A stretch of DNA of 61,352 nucleotides, taken from a virus. The stretch spans positions 1-61,352 of the IMG/VR virus record IMGVR_UViG_3300009187_000027; one strand, written 5' to 3'. Shown here one piece after another: positions 31,198-39,698 of the stretch; the first letter of the stretch is position 1; every line of letters begins with the position of its first letter. A program made the position numbers and the translations under genes. The notes under the pieces were generated by a model. The model saw nothing but the letters and a program-made list of their open reading frames with translations, made no database searches and was not told where the DNA came from.

Positions 31198-31446
31198 ATG
31201 CGTCTTGCCCTGATCGTTCTCCTTGCTCTCGTCTCGACCGCTGCCTTCGCTGACACGAAGCCCGCCGAGGATCGCAAGGAACTGAAGTACCAGAAGCACG
31301 TTGCCAAGCGCAGCGGGCGGATCGAGAAGCACGAAGCCAAGCGGGCCTTCAAGGCCAAGCGGCTTGAGAAGCGGGCGAACTTCAATCTCTCCGAGAACAA
31401 GAAGTTCGACGCGAAGAAGGACGCCCTCAAGGAAACCGTCAAGTAG
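31198..31446 (+). CDS. Exported lysine-rich small protein
   Basis: An 82-residue protein with a signal peptide (about residues 1-18, cleavage after AFA). A very basic mature part follows (KHVAKRSGRIEKHEAKRAFK). TGAGGT precedes ATG 31198. An exported basic protein among head genes is unusual. A role at the envelope during exit is possible but unsupported. Confidence 0.6.
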   Translation: MRLALIVLLALVSTAAFADTKPAEDRKELKYQKHVAKRSGRIEKHEAKRAFKAKRLEKRANFNLSENKKFDAKKDALKETVK

Positions 31447-31470
31447 CACTTGACCACTGGAGCGGACACA

Positions 31471-31511
31471 GAGGGCGGCGGGCTGACGAGAGTCGCCTGA
31501 CCGCCCTCTTT
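31471..31511 (+). terminator. Putative weak intrinsic terminator
   Basis: GAGGGCGG pairs with CCGCCCTC across a 22-base loop and is followed by TTT. It would reduce transcription after the capsid group. Confidence 0.5.
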
Positions 31512-31519
31512 GCTGACAC

Positions 31520-32068
31520 ATGCCAACCGACGAACACATTCGGAAAGAAGAGCCGAAGGATAAGGGCTTCGCACCGAAGGCTCCCGAGCCGAAGGTGAAG
31601 AACGGGCCTGCGGCAACTTTGGCCCCGCTGCCGAGGATGCCCGATCCGCCGGGGGAGCCCAAGAAGCCGCTTGAGCCTCCCGAGATGGAGAAGCCGCCGA
31701 AGCAACTGGCGCATGCCAGCAAGTTGACCCATGAAGCCCCGTCGTATGGCTGGGACGTATCCGACAGCGCCCAGTTCGCCTACCCCGGCGAAGCGGCAGC
31801 CTACAAGGCAGGGCAAGAACTTCAGGCAGCCCAAGCCGAGTACGCAGACGCCCTTATGAGCAACCCTCTTGCCATCACTGGCATTGGGAGGCGTGTGCAG
31901 TCTCTTTCCAACTACCTCAATGCGTATCGCGCAGGCGTTCAGTTGCCCGACCAGCATGTCCTGCCTCGCGCCCAGATGACGGGCTACCACACCCGAGCGG
32001 GTTTTGACACTAACCCGGCGCAAAGTCAGTTCATCCAAACCCCCCACTGGCACGAATTAGAAGGGTAG
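31520..32068 (+). CDS. Proline/lysine-rich virion-associated candidate
   Basis: A 182-residue protein. The first 65 residues are Pro, Lys and Glu repeats and probably unfolded. The rest contains a helical AAAYKAGQELQAAQAEYADAL and a conserved-looking C-terminal part. It lies between the capsid and terminase genes and could be a minor head protein. The start lacks a visible ribosome site. Confidence 0.58.
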   Translation: MPTDEHIRKEEPKDKGFAPKAPEPKVKNGPAATLAPLPRMPDPPGEPKKPLEPPEMEKPPKQLAHASKLTHEAPSYGWDVSDSAQFAYPGEAAAYKAGQELQAAQAEYADALMSNPLAITGIGRRVQSLSNYLNAYRAGVQLPDQHVLPRAQMTGYHTRAGFDTNPAQSQFIQTPHWHELEG

Positions 32069-32070
32069 TT

Positions 32071-32631
32071 ATGGGATACCTCGATCAAGACCTTGAGTCT
32101 GGCTACGCCCGCAAGCAGATGCTTTATGACGGCATGCAGCGTGGTCATGAGCAGAGGCGCTTGGAAGCCCTCATGGCCTTGCGTCGGGCCGAGGACGCTG
32201 GCAACCCGACCGGGTTTGGCATGGGTGCTTCGCAGGTTCAGCACTACAACGCCGCCCACGAAGGTCAGATTTACTCGATGGGCGAGGATGTCATGCGGGC
32301 CGATTTGGACGCAGGGCATAACGCCCGCGATTGGGGCAACTGGGCTAGCGGCAGGCAACTCCAGCACGAACGCAACCTCCAGAACAACGAGTCGATGACC
32401 CGCCAGATTTCCGCCCAGCAGCCCAGTATGGTTGCCGCCCAAGAGGCAGCCGCCACGGGGCAGGTCGCCAACGCTATCGGCGGCATGGGCAACGGTTTCC
32501 AGTTGGGTCAAGGGACGCCCGGTCTTGCTCAAGGCAACCTCTCGATCCACGACCACCAAGGCAACCGGATTGGTGGCACCTACCAGCCCCCGCAGGGCGC
32601 TCTCAGCGGACTCATCAGGCGTAGGCGATAA
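32071..32631 (+). CDS. Gln/Ala-rich hypothetical protein
   Basis: A 186-residue protein. A charged helical start (DQDLESGYARKQMLYDGM) is followed by a Gln/Asn/Gly-rich body with QQPSMVAAQEAAATGQ and a basic RRRR end. It is similar in style to the internal virion proteins at 52.9-53.8 kb and perhaps part of the same structure. It begins two bases after the preceding stop. Confidence 0.58.
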   Translation: MGYLDQDLESGYARKQMLYDGMQRGHEQRRLEALMALRRAEDAGNPTGFGMGASQVQHYNAAHEGQIYSMGEDVMRADLDAGHNARDWGNWASGRQLQHERNLQNNESMTRQISAQQPSMVAAQEAAATGQVANAIGGMGNGFQLGQGTPGLAQGNLSIHDHQGNRIGGTYQPPQGALSGLIRRRR

Positions 32632-32632
32632 C

Positions 32633-32689
32633 CCCGGCGGAAGCCGGGTCTCGGGGCCACACCGTGGGGACGCCTGCGGTGTGGTTTCT
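32633..32689 (+). terminator. Intrinsic terminator between head genes and terminase
   Basis: A GGAA-tetraloop hairpin (CCCGGC/GCCGGG, 32633-32648) precedes a second stem, CCACACCG with CGGTGTGG (32657-32684), followed by TTTCT. The second is a good terminator in front of the terminase gene pair. Confidence 0.7.
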
Positions 32690-32699
32690 AGGCTGACTT

Positions 32700-33266
32700 A
32701 TGGACGCTAACCAGCAGTGCTGTCAGGAGTGCGGAACAGTTCGCCCACGGGGGGCAACGCACTTTCCTCGCTACAAAGGCCAAGACCTTCTTTGCATCTC
32801 CTGCGTGGGTGCAAAGAAGCGGATGCGGCAGGAGGCCAAGCGGGAGGCCCGCGAAGCCAAGATGCGTTCGCTGGAGACCCGAGCCGTAGACGCAATGCTG
32901 GAGGCGGCGGGCAAGGGCGGATCGAACATCCCGCACTCTGCGGAACTCCTTGAGACCGTCATGGGCCACTTTGGTGGCGTGAATGGATTCTCCTCGCTCC
33001 TGCTCAAGCAGTACTTTGAGTCCAAGCCGGGCAGTGCCACCCGCACCAAGATGCTGGAGATGATCACGCGGCTCGTCACGACCAATGCCGATCAGGGTGG
33101 CTCGCGGAAGCCCCTTCAGTTCTGGAGCGAGGAAGAACTGGAGAACGAACTCCAAGGTCGCCTGATCGAGGTCGCCGCCACGGTCGTGCCTCGACTCAGC
33201 CACATCACCGAGGTGGAACATGCAGCCCCTGCCGACAGTCCAGCAGGCGTCGAAGTACTCCCGTGA
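32700..33266 (+). CDS. terS: Candidate small terminase subunit with zinc ribbon
   Basis: A 188-residue protein whose end overlaps the large terminase start by 47 bases. It opens with a Cys-x2-Cys...Cys-x2-Cys zinc ribbon (CCQECG and LLCISCVG). A basic helix and a helical body follow with ETVMGHFGGVNGFSSLLLKQ, KPGSATRTKMLEMITRLV and WSEEELENELQGRLIEVAA. The position and helical core fit a DNA-recognition subunit of packaging. A zinc ribbon is unusual for TerS, so the call rests mainly on context. Confidence 0.62.
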   Translation: MDANQQCCQECGTVRPRGATHFPRYKGQDLLCISCVGAKKRMRQEAKREAREAKMRSLETRAVDAMLEAAGKGGSNIPHSAELLETVMGHFGGVNGFSSLLLKQYFESKPGSATRTKMLEMITRLVTTNADQGGSRKPLQFWSEEELENELQGRLIEVAATVVPRLSHITEVEHAAPADSPAGVEVLP

Positions 33267-34923
33267 TCGCCTCCTAGAACTTCAGGGGGAAATCAGCGAG
33301 CGGCGGATCGAGGCGTTGCGGCTCTACCACCCGAGCCCCAAGCAGGACGATTTCCACGCCTCGACGGTGAGTGAGCGTCTGGTAATAGGCGGCAACAGAA
33401 GCGGCAAGACATTTTCTTCCGCAATGGAGATTGCCCGAGCCGCCACTGGTCAAGACCCATATAAGAAGTACCCGGAGCGGGATGGAGTCATTGCCTGCGT
33501 CGGTCGGAATTGGTCGCACATCGGGATGGTGATGGTGCCTTACCTGCTGCGGGCAGGGGCGTACAAGATCATCAGGGACGAACAGAGCGGCGAGTGGCGG
33601 GCTTTCGATCCGGTGCGAGACGTTAACCGCAAAGCACAGACGAAGCCCGCTCCACCGCTCCTTCCGCCCCGGATGATCAAAAGCACCTCTTGGATGCTGA
33701 AGAGTGCGGGCTACTGCAACAACATCGAGTTGCACAATGGCTGGCGCATCTTCTTCTTCTCGGCAGAAGGCGAAGCGCCCCAAGGATTTCAAGCCGACCT
33801 CGTATGGTGTGACGAGGACTTGCTGAATGACTCGTTCCTGCCCGAGTTGCAGGCACGACTTGCCGACCGTAAGGGGCGGCTCGTCTTCTCCGCCATGCCG
33901 CACAGCAAGTCGGACTCCCTTCTGGGGCTGTCCGAGCGAGCGGACAGGGCTGCCGAGAGTGGGGTCGAAAACCCGACCATCAAGAAGTGGGTGTTCCGAT
34001 TCCTCGACAACGAGTACATCGACGGGGAAGAGAAGTCCAAGATGATCGAGCGGTGGGCGGCTCAAGGGGAGGAAGTCCTCCGCATGAGAGCCGAGGGCGA
34101 GTTCACCACCGACTCAGTCCTGATGTACCCCACCTTCCATTCGTCAGTGCATGGCTACGACCGGGAAGACCTGCCCAACAAGGTCTCTATTCCCGAGGAT
34201 TGGACGCATTACGCCAGCATCGATCCGGGGCACACGGTGGCTGCTGCCGTGTTTGCCGCCGTGCCACCGGACAACTCGATGATCCTGATCTATGACGAAC
34301 TCTACCTGCGGCAGGCCAATGCCCGAACCTTCGGTGAGGAGTTCGCCAAGAGGGTCGGGTCTCAGCCATTCAATGCGTTCATCATCGACATGCACGGTGG
34401 CAGGATCACCGACATCGGCTCTGGCAAGCAGGTGGTTCTGCAATATGTAGAGCAACTGCGGGATCGGGGCATACGCTCCGCCACGACCGGGTCTGGGTTC
34501 ATCGCCGGTTGCGATGACATTGCCGCCCGCACCTCTGCCGTGCGTACAGCGATGCACATTCGCCCTAGCGGGACGCCCAAACTTCGCGTCCTCCGGGGGA
34601 CATGCCCGAACCTGATTCGGGAGATCAACCGCTACAGGAAGAAGACCGCGACGGTGAACGGCATGGTCGTGGTCACCGACACCCCGAACACACGGGGCGA
34701 GGTGCATGCTGTCCAGACGATGGAGTACCTCGTCGCCTACGAACCAAAATTCGTGTTTCGCAAGCCCGATCTTAAGGAGACCGATCCGCTTCCGCCGTGG
34801 TTCAATGCATATATGGCTCGAAAGAGTCAGAGAGAGAAGGGGTCGGCGGTTGTGTATTTCGGCCCCGAGAGTGACCGCACCAATGACATGGAGGCCAACC
34901 TTGGCATCGCAGAATGGGTCTGA
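33220..34923 (+). CDS. terL: Large terminase subunit
   Basis: A 567-residue packaging motor. ATPase part: Walker A GGNRSGKT (57-64) and Walker B LVWCDED (194-200). Nuclease part: YASIDPG with Asp335, and FIIDMHG with Asp390, as expected for the RNase-H-like fold that cuts concatemers. GAGGTGG precedes the ATG. It translocates DNA into the prohead through the portal encoded at 35.3 kb. Confidence 0.95.
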   Translation: MQPLPTVQQASKYSRDRLLELQGEISERRIEALRLYHPSPKQDDFHASTVSERLVIGGNRSGKTFSSAMEIARAATGQDPYKKYPERDGVIACVGRNWSHIGMVMVPYLLRAGAYKIIRDEQSGEWRAFDPVRDVNRKAQTKPAPPLLPPRMIKSTSWMLKSAGYCNNIELHNGWRIFFFSAEGEAPQGFQADLVWCDEDLLNDSFLPELQARLADRKGRLVFSAMPHSKSDSLLGLSERADRAAESGVENPTIKKWVFRFLDNEYIDGEEKSKMIERWAAQGEEVLRMRAEGEFTTDSVLMYPTFHSSVHGYDREDLPNKVSIPEDWTHYASIDPGHTVAAAVFAAVPPDNSMILIYDELYLRQANARTFGEEFAKRVGSQPFNAFIIDMHGGRITDIGSGKQVVLQYVEQLRDRGIRSATTGSGFIAGCDDIAARTSAVRTAMHIRPSGTPKLRVLRGTCPNLIREINRYRKKTATVNGMVVVTDTPNTRGEVHAVQTMEYLVAYEPKFVFRKPDLKETDPLPPWFNAYMARKSQREKGSAVVYFGPESDRTNDMEANLGIAEWV

Positions 34924-35251
34924 GCAGTACGTTCCGCCGGAAGTTTCTGTCGGTGATTGCGTTCTGTATCACGACAATCCGACGATTCATAACGACCCGA
35001 GGGTGGGCTACATCTGCCGCCGACCGGGGATGTTCACAGTCTCGATCCTCGTCTTCAGCCCTGATCAGGGGTGGATTGAGAAGCCATCGGTTCGCCACGC
35101 CGACGATCCGGGGCTGGAAACCAACCCCGCGTGGCGGCAGTGGGGTTCGTGGGAACTGCACCCAACCGCCGCGCTGCTCAAGCGGCTCGACGGGATGATG
35201 CCCCAACTGACGGTACTTCTGGCCCGAAATGGCGGCAAGGGCCGCGATTAA
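34901..35251 (+). CDS. Small conserved-looking protein between terminase and portal
   Basis: A TTG start at 34901 with GGAGG six bases upstream gives 116 residues and a 23-base overlap with terL. VSVGDCVLYHDNPTIH, then VSILVFSPDQGW and SWELHPTAALLKRLDGMMP suggest a small beta-barrel plus helix. Function unknown; related-looking genes are frequent next to phage terminases. Confidence 0.62.
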   Translation: MASQNGSEQYVPPEVSVGDCVLYHDNPTIHNDPRVGYICRRPGMFTVSILVFSPDQGWIEKPSVRHADDPGLETNPAWRQWGSWELHPTAALLKRLDGMMPQLTVLLARNGGKGRD

Positions 35252-35278
35252 GGCCATAAGGTCTGTTGGAGGAACCCC

Positions 35279-37390
35279 ATGCCCAGCGACATTGGCGACG
35301 ATTATTCCGCAGGTCTAGAGCCCACCCCCAAGCAGCCAACGCTTGATGGAGACTCGCCGCTGCGTCGTATCGCCGCCAACTGGCTGAAGAACATCGAGGC
35401 TGCCCGCAAGGCCAAGAGGGTGTTCGACGCCGACGCTGCCGAGTCCATGCGGTTCTTCGATGGTGGTCAGAAGTATCTCTTCGATGCTGGCTGGAGGGGG
35501 CAGGGGCTCATGTCCCGCCCCATTCCAGCGCCAGCGTTTCGGATGTCTGTGAACCGTGTTTTTGAAGCGGTCAAGTTGCTGGGCGCTGTGATCTATAACC
35601 GGAACCCGAACCGGACTGTAACGCCCCGCAAGTTCCCCGTGATCCCGCCAGACATTCTCGGGATCAGCCCAGACGGGATGACGGTAGACCCGATGTCTGG
35701 CATGCCCATGCCCGACCCTGCGGCTCAGATGTACATGCAGACCTCGCAGGCTGTGGGCATGCAGGAGAGTGCCAAGCAGACGCAGGCCAAACTCCTTGAG
35801 GCGTACCTCAACTTCACGCCTCTTGAGAACGACCTGAAGTTGCACAGCAGGCTGGCGGTCGATGAGGGCATTATCAAGGGGGGCGGAGTTCTCTGGACTG
35901 AGGCTCTGGAGTATCCGAACGTCCCGCCCGCAGAGCCGACGATGACGGTGGGCTCGTTCTCGGACAGCGTGGACAACCTGCTGCTCGACCCGGATGCCCA
36001 GACCATCGAGGAGATCACTTGGTGTGCCAAGCGGTGCTACGCCCCAATCGACATGGTTGCTCGCCAGTATGGCCTGACGAGAGACGATCTCCGCAAGCAC
36101 CTTGAGTCGTTCGACGAGCAGGCGAGGGCTGGCGACACCGACCCGAACAACACCACCAACCCGAACAACAACAAGCGTCGGGCTGGCAAGACTAACGAGA
36201 TCGTCTGCTACTACAAGATTTGGTCGAAGTGCGGATTTGGTGATCGCCTCAAGAGTGCCAAGAAAGAGGATCGCGGACTGTTCGATCCGCTTGGCGACTA
36301 CGCCTACATCGTCGTGGCGGAGGGGCTGGAGTACCCGCTCAACGTCCCTCCGAGCGTACTGAACGAGCAGCCTGATCAGGATGGAGTCCCTCAGAGCATG
36401 CGGGCCCGGGCGGCATGGCCCATTCCTTTCTGGGCGGATCGTGGCGGCTGGCCCTTCTCGATGATTGCCTTCCACCGCAAGCCCAACTCGCTCTGGCCCA
36501 TCTCCCACATCAAACCGGGTATTAGCGAATTGAGATTCGTGAATTGGTGCATGTCGTTCCTCGCACAGAGGATCAGCATCAGTTGCGAGACGCTGATTGG
36601 CGTCTCCAAGGCTGCCGATCAAGACCTCAAGCAGCAGATACTCGCCCCCTCCGAGTGTGGCTTCAAGATCGTGGAGATCAGCGAGGCTCTCGGTCGGAAC
36701 GTCAACGAGATCATCAGCATCTTCCAGCAGCCCGGCGTTTCTCAGGACATCTGGCAGATTTGCAACGCCGCCATCGAGTTGTTCGACAAGCGGGTTGGGC
36801 TCACCGAACTCACTTACGGTCTCACTCGGGCGAGCCTGCGATCTGCCACAGAGGCACAGGTCAAGTCCGACCAGATCAGCATCCGCCCCGATGACATGGC
36901 GGAGCAGGTCGAGAACTGGCAGACGCAGATTGCCCGCAAGGAGGCGATGGCTGCCCGGTGGCTGCTGCGGGGCACCGATGTGGCGTCTGTCCTTGGCCCC
37001 CTTGGTGCCGAGGCGTGGGACAGGCAACTCGCAAGCAACACCGACGCCGATGTCTCTGCTGTTGCGAGGGAGTTTGACTACCGGGTCGAGGCTGGCACGA
37101 CACGCAAGCCGAACAAGGGCACACGCATTCAGCAGGCCAACGAGGCGCTTCAGGTTCTGGGGCCAATGCTCCAGCAGGTCGCTGCCTCTGGCAACGTGCA
37201 GCCCTTCAACACGCTTCTCTCGTACTGGGCCGATGTCAACGACTTCGACGCCTCTGGGATGCTCCTCCCCCCGCCGCCGCCACCTGCTCCCCCGATACCG
37301 TCCGGGGTGTCACCGGGTGCTACCTCCTCTCCTCCAGCGCCCGAGAGCAGGGGCGGCGGTGGGGCCGCTCAACCGGAGCCTGTGGCGTGA
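35279..37390 (+). CDS. Portal protein (podovirus type)
   Basis: A 703-residue protein after the terminase. GGAGG lies six bases before the ATG. Length, AEPTMTVGSFSDSVDNLLLD and ETLIGVSKAADQDLKQQIL segments, a helical C-terminal barrel region (WQTQIARKEAMAARWLLRG) and a Pro-rich flexible end fit the long portals of short-tailed phages. It would form the dodecameric DNA channel at the capsid vertex. The overall fold is inferred from length and position. Confidence 0.85.
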   Translation: MPSDIGDDYSAGLEPTPKQPTLDGDSPLRRIAANWLKNIEAARKAKRVFDADAAESMRFFDGGQKYLFDAGWRGQGLMSRPIPAPAFRMSVNRVFEAVKLLGAVIYNRNPNRTVTPRKFPVIPPDILGISPDGMTVDPMSGMPMPDPAAQMYMQTSQAVGMQESAKQTQAKLLEAYLNFTPLENDLKLHSRLAVDEGIIKGGGVLWTEALEYPNVPPAEPTMTVGSFSDSVDNLLLDPDAQTIEEITWCAKRCYAPIDMVARQYGLTRDDLRKHLESFDEQARAGDTDPNNTTNPNNNKRRAGKTNEIVCYYKIWSKCGFGDRLKSAKKEDRGLFDPLGDYAYIVVAEGLEYPLNVPPSVLNEQPDQDGVPQSMRARAAWPIPFWADRGGWPFSMIAFHRKPNSLWPISHIKPGISELRFVNWCMSFLAQRISISCETLIGVSKAADQDLKQQILAPSECGFKIVEISEALGRNVNEIISIFQQPGVSQDIWQICNAAIELFDKRVGLTELTYGLTRASLRSATEAQVKSDQISIRPDDMAEQVENWQTQIARKEAMAARWLLRGTDVASVLGPLGAEAWDRQLASNTDADVSAVAREFDYRVEAGTTRKPNKGTRIQQANEALQVLGPMLQQVAASGNVQPFNTLLSYWADVNDFDASGMLLPPPPPPAPPIPSGVSPGATSSPPAPESRGGGGAAQPEPVA

Positions 37391-37776
37391 GCCCAAGGGC
37401 TGCGATAGCCAGAAAGGGAAACAGGTCGGACGCTGGGCGTCTGAAGGAGGCTCTGCGTAAACGTCGCCACGACCTGTGGAAAAAGTTCGCCCTTATACCG
37501 GAGCAGTACGAGGCTGCCTCTGAGCGTCAGGGTGGTGTGTGTTCGATCTGCAAGCAGAAGTGCCAGACCAACGAGCGTCTGGCTGTAGACCACGACCATG
37601 CGACGGGCCACTACCGTGGGCTTCTGTGCCGGAAATGCAACACCGCCCTTGGACTGTTCTCGGACTCTCCAGAGATGCTCCGAAGGGCAGCCGCCTATCT
37701 GGATCGCGGCGGCTCTGATGACTTCTGTTTCGTCACCTTTACCAAACTCATGGAGGAGCGATGGACAAAGAACTGA
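37387..37776 (+). CDS. Endonuclease VII-like recombination nuclease
   Basis: A 129-residue protein of the T4 endonuclease VII family. It shows GGVCSICK (Cys52, Cys55), LAVDHDHATG (68-74), GLLCRKCNTALG (Cys81, Cys84, Asn85) and FSDSPEMLRRAAAYL. It would cut branched DNA before or during packaging, which suits its place between the portal and tail genes. GTG start overlapping the portal stop. Confidence 0.9.
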   Translation: MSPRAAIARKGNRSDAGRLKEALRKRRHDLWKKFALIPEQYEAASERQGGVCSICKQKCQTNERLAVDHDHATGHYRGLLCRKCNTALGLFSDSPEMLRRAAAYLDRGGSDDFCFVTFTKLMEERWTKN

Positions 37777-38363
37777 TAAACGACATTGCCGATGCCGCAG
37801 GTCTTGGGCAGCACTGGGTGGAGGAGTTTCCGCCAGAACTGCGTGGTGCCTCGCAGGAGTCTAAACGCATCTATCGGTCGGCTATGGCAAACGGGTCAGG
37901 ATACAAGTTCGCCATCATGGTTGCTCTCCAGCAGCCGCCGGGCACCCGTGGCACCGACCGTACACTGATGGAGGGAAAACTCAGCGGCGGCGATCTCGAC
38001 AAACTGCCGACCCGACAGGCCCAGCGAATGGTCAGGGAGGCCCGCGCCGCCGGGATCAACATCTCGGGCAAGACCTACATGTCTGGCATCGCCAACAAGT
38101 CTGGTCACTGCGATCCGAGGGCGTGGGTGTCCAGCGTGGATGAGGTCAAGAAGGTCTGCAAGGATCGTGGCCTGAGTATCCGGGGTGCCGTCAACTTCGA
38201 CAGCCCCGAGGTGGCCCCCCCGAAGAGCGTCCCGATCAACCCGAAACTGGAGCGGCAACTGATCAAGGATTATCAGGCCAAAAACCCCGGCATGTCTCGG
38301 CGGGACGCAAAGCAGATCGTCTGGGACAAGCACGTTCCGCACTGGAAAAAGACCGGCAAATAG
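37761..38363 (+). CDS. Hypothetical protein, 200 residues
   Basis: GGAGGAG precedes the ATG, which overlaps the nuclease end by 16 bases. Helical N-terminus, then PTRQAQRMVREARAAGINIS and YMSGIANKSGHCDPRAW in the centre, and a basic C-terminus. The middle could bind metal or nucleic acid. No family was recognised; head-completion and DNA-related roles are both open. Confidence 0.65.
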   Translation: MDKELINDIADAAGLGQHWVEEFPPELRGASQESKRIYRSAMANGSGYKFAIMVALQQPPGTRGTDRTLMEGKLSGGDLDKLPTRQAQRMVREARAAGINISGKTYMSGIANKSGHCDPRAWVSSVDEVKKVCKDRGLSIRGAVNFDSPEVAPPKSVPINPKLERQLIKDYQAKNPGMSRRDAKQIVWDKHVPHWKKTGK

Positions 38364-38422
38364 CCTGCCGTTTCCGCAGACAAAAAGGCCACAAACAGGG
38401 TGACCCCCTATGGAGAGCCCTG

Positions 38423-38737
38423 ATGGCAAGGATCGAGCGGAACAGCGCAACTTTCCCGGTCAAGATGACCGCCGATCTGGCTACGAGTCAGGTCATCCCC
38501 TACGCGGCTTCGGCGGCGGGCGTTTTCGTCTGCACCGAGGGCGCTGGCAAGGTCGAGTGGCATGTGACCCACGACCCGGATTCGCCAGCCGTCCCGATGT
38601 TCGACTCCAAGAACGCCCCGGTGACGAGCGACGTTTCCGCCGGGAACGCTGTCGAACTGCCGAGTGCCCTTTTCGCCGCAACCTACATCGTGGGCGTTGG
38701 GGTTGACTGTGAGGGTTTCCTCTGCGTTTCGGGGTGA
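38423..38737 (+). CDS. Hypothetical beta-rich protein, 104 residues
   Basis: A Thr/Ala/Val-rich small protein (ADLATSQVIPYAASAAGVFV) predicted to be mostly beta. GGAG sits nine bases before the ATG. Its place ahead of the fibre genes suggests a fibre-attachment or tail part. Confidence 0.6.
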   Translation: MARIERNSATFPVKMTADLATSQVIPYAASAAGVFVCTEGAGKVEWHVTHDPDSPAVPMFDSKNAPVTSDVSAGNAVELPSALFAATYIVGVGVDCEGFLCVSG

Positions 38738-38740
38738 CGC

Positions 38741-38899
38741 ATGTCCCAAGACCAGAGGCTCCTGATCAACGGTTCGGATGACAGCGGTGGGCCGCCCCTG
38801 CCCCCGCCGCCGCCAGTGACCTACCGCATCCTGCAAGAAGACTCGTTCCTGATCCTGACAGAGGCTGGCTTCCCGCTGAGAAAAGAAACGAACACCTAA
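38741..38899 (+). CDS. 52-residue protein before the fibre genes
   Basis: A short frame with a polyproline stretch (PPLPPPPP) and an ending YRILQEDSFLILTEAGFPL. The repeated ILxED/ILTEAG pattern is common in small proteins upstream of phage fibre genes. It begins three bases after the preceding stop, and its own stop abuts the GTG of the next gene. The function is unknown. Confidence 0.55.
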   Translation: MSQDQRLLINGSDDSGGPPLPPPPPVTYRILQEDSFLILTEAGFPLRKETNT

Positions 38900-39697
38900 G
38901 TGGCTGACACACGCATATCCGCTCTGCCCGCTGGCGTAGCCGCCGCCACCACGCTCTTGCCGGGCGTCAATTCGGGCACTACGCAGCGTATCACCGTGCA
39001 GTCGGTGCTGGACTTGGTTGGCTTGATTCAAGGCCCGCCGGGCGTGGACGGGGCACCCGGCGTACCGGGCGCAGACGGTGCTGACGGTCTGCCGGGCGAG
39101 AGCGTCACCGTCTTTGAGAGCGCCACCGAGCCGACCGCCGCCCGCATTGGCGACCTCTGGATCGAGCCGCAGCCCGATGGGCAGTTCCGGCTCTACGTCT
39201 GGACAAGCACGGGCTGGGAGGTTGTCTCGTCTGGAACGGGCAGCCCGACTCTCGTCTCTGAGGATGAGCCCACCGGCGCGTTCCCAGAGGGCTCTCTTTG
39301 GATCGACCCGACCTGTGACCCGACCGTCACTGGCACGGGGACATTCTCCAACCTGAATCCGCCGGTCTACGTTGATCCGCCTGTGACGCAGCAGGCGAAC
39401 GGTCTGTCGATTGGCCTGAGTCCTGACGGGCTTGAGTACCACGAACCGCCAGTGGTTGGGGCAGTGCCGGTATCAGTTGGCGGCGTGACCTACCTCATGC
39501 CGCTGATTGAGGCTCCGAGTGACCTTCGGGCCGCTCCTCTGTTCACGTTCGATGACCCGCCCACGACCCAGACTTTTGCTGGCGACTACATCGGGGTATC
39601 CCCTGACGGTCAGGTCTATTTTGAGCCATCGACCGTTGGTGGAATCCCGGTCGTTGTCGCTGGCAAGACCTATCTCCTACCACTCTGGGAACGCTGA
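38900..39697 (+). CDS. Collagen-like fibre protein 1
   Basis: A 265-residue protein with a GTG start. MADTRISALPAGVAAATTLLP is a typical fibre N-terminus (RISALP). A short Gly-x-y stretch lies at about residues 45-67. A VGDLW-type module (RIGDLWIEPQPDG) follows, then two repeats containing GLSPDG/GVSPDG and VYFEP/EYHEP followed by GGVTYLMPL/VAGKTYLLPL. It probably forms a trimeric stalk. Confidence 0.75.
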   Translation: MADTRISALPAGVAAATTLLPGVNSGTTQRITVQSVLDLVGLIQGPPGVDGAPGVPGADGADGLPGESVTVFESATEPTAARIGDLWIEPQPDGQFRLYVWTSTGWEVVSSGTGSPTLVSEDEPTGAFPEGSLWIDPTCDPTVTGTGTFSNLNPPVYVDPPVTQQANGLSIGLSPDGLEYHEPPVVGAVPVSVGGVTYLMPLIEAPSDLRAAPLFTFDDPPTTQTFAGDYIGVSPDGQVYFEPSTVGGIPVVVAGKTYLLPLWER

Positions 39698-39698
39698 A

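Noticed and set aside
35315-37027. A 570-codon minus-strand open frame
   Set aside because: It is fully antisense to the portal gene, which has a strong ribosome site and sensible protein features.
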